Made by a program: the position numbers and the translations under genes. Under the pieces are notes generated by a model. The model ran no database searches. It was not told the origin of the DNA and saw only the letters and a list, made by a program, of their open reading frames with translations. DNA of 64,000 nucleotides, taken from positions 62,001 to 126,000 of the forward strand of contig CAWCSF010000004.1 of assembly GCA_963798195.1 (NCBI GenBank), given 5' to 3'. Shown piece by piece: positions 60,457 through 64,000 of this stretch. This stretch comes from CAVSRC01 sp963798195 (GTDB lineage Bacteria; Pseudomonadota; Alphaproteobacteria; Rhizobiales; Kaistiaceae). Within the stretch, counting starts at the first letter, position 1. Every line of letters begins with the position of its first letter.

Positions 60457-61194
60457 GTGATCTTCGAATATCTGATCATATTCGCGACGCTGACCCTGAG
60501 CGGCGTGGTCAAGGGCGTGCTCGGCGCCGGCCTTCCCGTCGTGGCGGTGCCGGTACTCGCATCCTTCTTCGACGTGCCCTTCGCCATCGCCATGATGATG
60601 GTGCCGACGGTCGTCACGAACGTTTGGCAGATGTGGCAGTTCCGGCACGAGCGCGCCGGCTTCGGCTGGCTGTGGAGCCTGTGCCTGCTGGCCTCGATCG
60701 GCATCGTCGCCGGCACATGGCTCCTGGCCAGCCTGCCGGCCGATGTGCTGGGCGTCACGCTGGCGATAGCCGTCGTCGCTTACATCGTCCTCCGCCTCGC
60801 CCGGCCGCACTGGCACATTTCCATGGCGATCGCCAAGCCACTGGCGCCGGTTGTCGGCTTTCTCTCCGGCCTGCTTCAGGGCGCGACCGGCATCTCGGCG
60901 CCGGTCAGCATCACCTTCCTGTCCTCGATTGGCCTCAGCCGAACGGGCTTCGTCTTCGCCATCTCGGCGCTGTTCCTGAGCTTCTCGGCGGCGCAGATCC
61001 CGTCGCTCGCGGTCGCTGGAATCCTGACGTGGGAGCGGCTGCTGTTGAGCACGCTCGCCCTCGTGCCGGTCCTCATCGGCATGCCGCTGGGTGGGTGGCT
61101 GGCCTCGCGGATGAGCCGCGAGGCGTTCAATCGGCTGGTGCTGGTGCTGCTCGCCGTGATCGCGGCGAAGCTGGTCTACGACGCCTTCACCTGA
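60457..61194 (+). CDS. TauE/SafE family sulfite/organic anion permease
   Basis: A 245-residue integral membrane protein with eight hydrophobic segments arranged as two repeats. Repeat 1 has SGVVKGVLGAGLPVVAVPVLASFF, repeat 2 SGLLQGATGISAPVSITFLSSIG, the pattern of the TauE/SafE family. Members export sulfite, sulfoacetate or other anions. The start is GTG at 60457, 15 bases after pgm. Its end overlaps the convergent CoxL-like gene by 19 bases. Substrate unknown. Confidence 0.9.
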   Translation: MIFEYLIIFATLTLSGVVKGVLGAGLPVVAVPVLASFFDVPFAIAMMMVPTVVTNVWQMWQFRHERAGFGWLWSLCLLASIGIVAGTWLLASLPADVLGVTLAIAVVAYIVLRLARPHWHISMAIAKPLAPVVGFLSGLLQGATGISAPVSITFLSSIGLSRTGFVFAISALFLSFSAAQIPSLAVAGILTWERLLLSTLALVPVLIGMPLGGWLASRMSREAFNRLVLVLLAVIAAKLVYDAFT

Positions 61195-63497
61195 TCCAGG
61201 GCCCCTTGGCAGGCGCGCCAGACGCGCTCCGGCGTCGCCGGCATATCGATCGCCTCGCCGCCGGGGATCGCGTCGGCAAGCGCGTTCATCACCGCCGCGA
61301 TCGCCGCGGTTGAACCGGCTTCGCCGATGCCCTTCACGCCCAGCGGATTGCTCATGCACGGCACCGGATGGAAGGCCGAGGCGATGTGCGGCATGTCGGC
61401 CGCGCGCGGCATCGCGTAGTCCATGAGCGAGCCGCTCAGCAGTTGTCCGCCCTCGTCGAACACAATCCTTTCCATCAGCGCCTGCCCGAAGCCTTGCGCG
61501 AGCCCGCCGACGATCTGGCCTTGGGCAAGCGTGTGGTCGATAACCACGCCGCAATCGTCCACGGCGGTATAGGCGACCAGCCTGGTCACGCCGGTGGCAG
61601 GATCGACTTCGACCTCCGCGATGTGGCAGCCGTTCGGGTAGGTATTGGTCGCATCCACCTGCGCCACCACGGTGAGCGGCGTCTCCTTTTCGGCCATGCG
61701 GGCCGCCAGTTCGAACAGCGAAAGACGGCGGTTCGTGCCGGTCACTTCGAGGTAGCCGTCGCGATACGACACGTCATCGAGACTGGCTTCCAGCAGTTCG
61801 GCTGCGGCCTCTCGCGCCCGCAGGACCAGCTTCTTGACGCCATCGACAATGGCGACGCTGCCGGCATTGGTCGACCGCGAGCCGACCGCCGGGGCGCCGC
61901 GGAACGGCACATCGGAATCGCCTTCCGAAACGACCACCTGCTCCTCCCGCAGGCCCAACTGCTCGGCGAGTATCTTGCGGAACACCGTGCCATGCCCTTG
62001 TCCCGAGGCCTGCATCCCGAGGCGTACAACGAGCTGGTCGTCGGCGAAGAGCAGCTCGGCGCCTTCCGTCGGTCCACCGCCGGCATGCTCCAGAAAGCAG
62101 GAAATGCCGATGCCGCGCAGATTGCCGCGCTTCTCTGCGTCTGCCCGTCGTTGCAAGAATCCGTCGAGAGCGGCCATTGTCACCGCTGCGTCTACGGCAC
62201 CAGCGAAATCGCCGCTGTCGAAGGTTGCCCCGATCGCGGAGTGATAGGGCATCGCGGAGGAAGGTATGAGGTTGCGGCGGCGCAGGTCGAGTGGGTCGAT
62301 ACCCAACTGCCGGGCGGCCGCGTCTACCACCCGCTCCATCACGTAATTGGCTTCCGGCCGGCCGGCGCCGCGATAGGCTCCGGTCGGGACGGTGTTGGTG
62401 AAAGCGAGGCGTACGTCCACGGCCAGGTGCGGAATATCGTACACGGTCGGAAAGCAGTTGGCGAAACCCATGGTTGCGATGATTGCGCCGGACGAGGCGA
62501 CATAGGCGCCGAGATCGACAACGGCCGCCACGTCCAGCGCGAGGAATCGGCCATCCTTGTCCAGCGCCAGCGTTGCCTCGGCGGCATTGTCCCGGCCCTG
62601 ATGATCGGAGAGGAAGGCTTCCGATCGCGTCGCCATCCAATGAACGGGCCTGCCGGTCAGCTTCGCTGCCACCAACAAAGCCGCATGCTCAGGGTAGGGC
62701 GGCGTCTTGAGGCCGAACGCCCCGCCCACATCGGCGCTGAGGACGCGGAGCTCCTTGTGATCGAGCCCCATGATCGCGCAGAGACCGTTCTTCAGGGCAT
62801 GGGCGCTCTGCGAGGGAGCGTGCAGTGTGGTGTGGTTGGCCGTGGCGTCGTAGATGGCCGTCGCGCCGCGCGTCTCTAGCGGTACGCCGGCAATCCGCTG
62901 GTTGGTCACCGCGATGCGCACGACATGCGCTGCCGCCGCGATGATGCGCTGCACCTCCTGCCGCTGTGCCTCGCTCACCGCTGGAACAGTCCAGTCCATC
63001 GCCAGATTGCCCGGTGCCTCCGGCCAAATCTGGTACGCGCCCGCGGCCAACGCCGCCGTTCCTCCCGTTACGACCGGTCGCGCGTCGTAGTCGACCGACA
63101 CCATGTCGGCGGCGGCGCGCGCTGCGGCCGGCGTCTCCGCCACGACCAGCGCGATCGGTTCGCCTATGTGCACCACGCGGTCCGTGGCGAGTGCAGGCCG
63201 GGATGGAACGATGAGCGGCTTGTCGTCACGGCCCTTTTGCGGGGGCGGGCGGGAAATGCTGCCTATTCCGGCCGCATCCATGTCGGCCGACGTCAGGATC
63301 GCGACCACGCCCGGCAGTGCGCGCGCCTCGGCGATGTCGACGCGAATGGCCGCATGCGCATGCTCCGAACGCACGAATACCGCCGCTAGTTGGCCCGCGA
63401 CGTGGAGATCGTCGGAGAAGCGGCCTTCCCCACGGACCAGCGGAATATCCTCGACCCGCCGGGTTGGCGGGAACTCATGCTGTATGTTTGGGTTCAT
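61176..63497 (-). CDS. xanthine dehydrogenase family, molybdenum-binding large subunit (form II CoxL-like)
   Basis: A 773-residue molybdenum hydroxylase subunit. It shows RVEDIPLVRGEGRFSDDLHVAGQLAAVFVRSEHAHA, the GAFGLKTPPYPEHAA region, AYRGAGRPEANYVMERV (the AYRGAGR form typical of form II, rather than the AYRCSFR of true CO dehydrogenase), ASGQGHGTVFRKILAEQLG and the catalytic glutamate in GVKGIGEAG. Such enzymes hydroxylate aldehydes, purines or aromatic rings. No small [2Fe-2S] or FAD subunit gene is in the window, and glgE begins on the opposite strand upstream. So this is a solitary subunit, or its partners lie elsewhere. Confidence 0.92.
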   Translation of the reverse strand: MNPNIQHEFPPTRRVEDIPLVRGEGRFSDDLHVAGQLAAVFVRSEHAHAAIRVDIAEARALPGVVAILTSADMDAAGIGSISRPPPQKGRDDKPLIVPSRPALATDRVVHIGEPIALVVAETPAAARAAADMVSVDYDARPVVTGGTAALAAGAYQIWPEAPGNLAMDWTVPAVSEAQRQEVQRIIAAAAHVVRIAVTNQRIAGVPLETRGATAIYDATANHTTLHAPSQSAHALKNGLCAIMGLDHKELRVLSADVGGAFGLKTPPYPEHAALLVAAKLTGRPVHWMATRSEAFLSDHQGRDNAAEATLALDKDGRFLALDVAAVVDLGAYVASSGAIIATMGFANCFPTVYDIPHLAVDVRLAFTNTVPTGAYRGAGRPEANYVMERVVDAAARQLGIDPLDLRRRNLIPSSAMPYHSAIGATFDSGDFAGAVDAAVTMAALDGFLQRRADAEKRGNLRGIGISCFLEHAGGGPTEGAELLFADDQLVVRLGMQASGQGHGTVFRKILAEQLGLREEQVVVSEGDSDVPFRGAPAVGSRSTNAGSVAIVDGVKKLVLRAREAAAELLEASLDDVSYRDGYLEVTGTNRRLSLFELAARMAEKETPLTVVAQVDATNTYPNGCHIAEVEVDPATGVTRLVAYTAVDDCGVVIDHTLAQGQIVGGLAQGFGQALMERIVFDEGGQLLSGSLMDYAMPRAADMPHIASAFHPVPCMSNPLGVKGIGEAGSTAAIAAVMNALADAIPGGEAIDMPATPERVWRACQGALDQVKAS

Positions 63498-63660
63498 ATC
63501 TAGGGAATATTAGCGAACGGGAGACGGAAAAGTGCCGTTTCGGCTGGCGATCCGCCGAGGATAGCGCCGAATCCCGTTGATACAACGAGTGAATGCGCGA
63601 TCTGGGGCGAATCATGGTTCCCCCCTTGATTGCGCGCATTGGATTGGGCGAGCATGAGTG

Positions 63661-64000
63661 ATGGCGAAACCTGCGGCCGCTGAACGACGTCCGAAGGCGC
63701 CCAAGGCCAAAGCGCCTTTGGTTGAGGGTGTTGCGGCTGCCGACAAGGCGCTGCTGGCGCTCGCTGCCAATCGCGTTGCGATTGAATCCGTTTCACCCGA
63801 AGTCGATGCTGGACGCTTCCCGGCCAAGACGACCGTAGGGGAGTCCTTCGTCGTTGAAGCGGATATCTTCGCCGATGGGCACGACACCATTGCCGCGGCC
63901 TTCCTCGTTCGTCCCGAGGGCAGCGAGGATTGGCGCGAAGTGCCGATGGCCTTCTTCGACAACGACCGCTGGCGCGGCGTCACCAGTTTTGATGCCATCG
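63661..64000 (+). CDS. glgE: alpha-1,4-glucan:maltose-1-phosphate maltosyltransferase, N-terminal part
   Basis: The gene runs off the right edge after 113 residues. After a lysine/alanine-rich start (MAKPAAAERRPKAPKAKA) comes the DUF3416 N-terminal domain of GlgE: NRVAIESVSPEVDAGRFPAKTTVGESFVVEADIFADGHDTIAAAFLVR, then WREVPMAFFDNDRWRG. GlgE builds alpha-glucan from maltose 1-phosphate. The ATG at 63661 has only a weak ribosome site. An ATG seven bases upstream is out of frame. It fits with glgC-glgA-pgm upstream, though a permease and a CoxL-like gene lie between. The 163 bases before it contain CGTTG-ATA-CAACG (63575-63587), a possible but unproven operator. Confidence 0.85.
   Translation, partial: MAKPAAAERRPKAPKAKAPLVEGVAAADKALLALAANRVAIESVSPEVDAGRFPAKTTVGESFVVEADIFADGHDTIAAAFLVRPEGSEDWREVPMAFFDNDRWRGVTSFDAI

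Noticed and set aside
61368..62879. Open frame of 503 codons on the plus strand opposite the CoxL-like gene
   Set aside because: Antisense shadow with no recognisable protein content.
1..64000. tRNA, rRNA, CRISPR array, insertion sequence, prophage or integrase
   Set aside because: No cloverleaf-like segment, regular spacer array, transposase or phage protein was recognised on reading through both strands.

Overview
The window looks like a chromosomal segment of a high-GC alphaproteobacterium, most likely of the order Hyphomicrobiales (Rhizobiales). Reasons: rhizobial-type inositol genes (an IolC kinase fused to a DUF2090 aldolase), rhizobial-type rhamnose genes (RhaI, a RhaD aldolase/dehydrogenase fusion, an ABC importer and the RhaU mutarotase), an FdsGBA-type NAD formate dehydrogenase, and very dense coding with many ATGA or GTGA start/stop overlaps. 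I see no rRNA, tRNA, CRISPR array, insertion sequence or phage gene. No stretch of 300 bases lacks a gene.

Layout. 1-1015: tail of a Na/phosphate cotransporter. 1023-10921: myo-inositol catabolism (iolG, iolB, iolE, iolD, iolC and an RpiR-type regulator on the minus strand), with a divergent Gfo/Idh/MocA dehydrogenase plus SDR pair. 10956-14337: molybdate uptake (modE-modA-modB-modC) behind a near-ideal ModE palindrome. 14428-22943: an arabino-oligosaccharide-type unit (ArsR-like regulator, five-component ABC importer, GH51 arabinofuranosidase). 23014-34836: an RraA-like gene and a putative hydroxycinnamate unit (CoA ligase, crotonase, 3-hydroxyacyl-CoA dehydrogenase-like SDR, amidohydrolase, MarR regulator, branched-chain-type ABC importer), with a DedA pair in the middle. 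34840-45678: L-rhamnose uptake and catabolism. 45897-48882: DUF3775 protein, CaiB-type CoA transferase, MFS transporter. 49055-55598: formate dehydrogenase fdsG-fdsB-fdsA-fdhD-fdsD-mobA. 55790-64000: a DUF3008 protein, glycogen genes glgC-glgA-pgm, a TauE/SafE permease, a solitary molybdenum hydroxylase large subunit, and the start of glgE.

How it fits together. The region is a set of substrate modules, each with its own regulator, importer and enzymes: cyclitols, arabinose oligomers, aromatic acids and rhamnose, all typical plant-derived carbon. Molybdenum links several parts: ModEABC supplies the metal, MobA and FdhD mature the cofactor and enzyme, and formate dehydrogenase and the CoxL-like subunit would use it. 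glgC, glgA, pgm and glgE point to alpha-glucan storage.

The most notable observations are these. (1) Four genes carry single frame breaks, and in three of them the break is one extra base inside what would otherwise be a GANTC site, the CcrM methylation motif; this suggests sequencing or consensus errors at a modified motif rather than true pseudogenes. (2) A 39-bp palindrome matching the ModE box precedes modE. (3) The aromatic-acid unit has the gene content of the hydrolase-type (CouLMNO-like) side-chain route, with a 23-bp element repeated (21 of 23 identical) at two promoters. (4) The arabinoside regulator has a matching 20-bp element before its own gene and before its target operon. (5) A 17-bp tandem duplication at the rhaT start creates a six-codon decoy reading frame.
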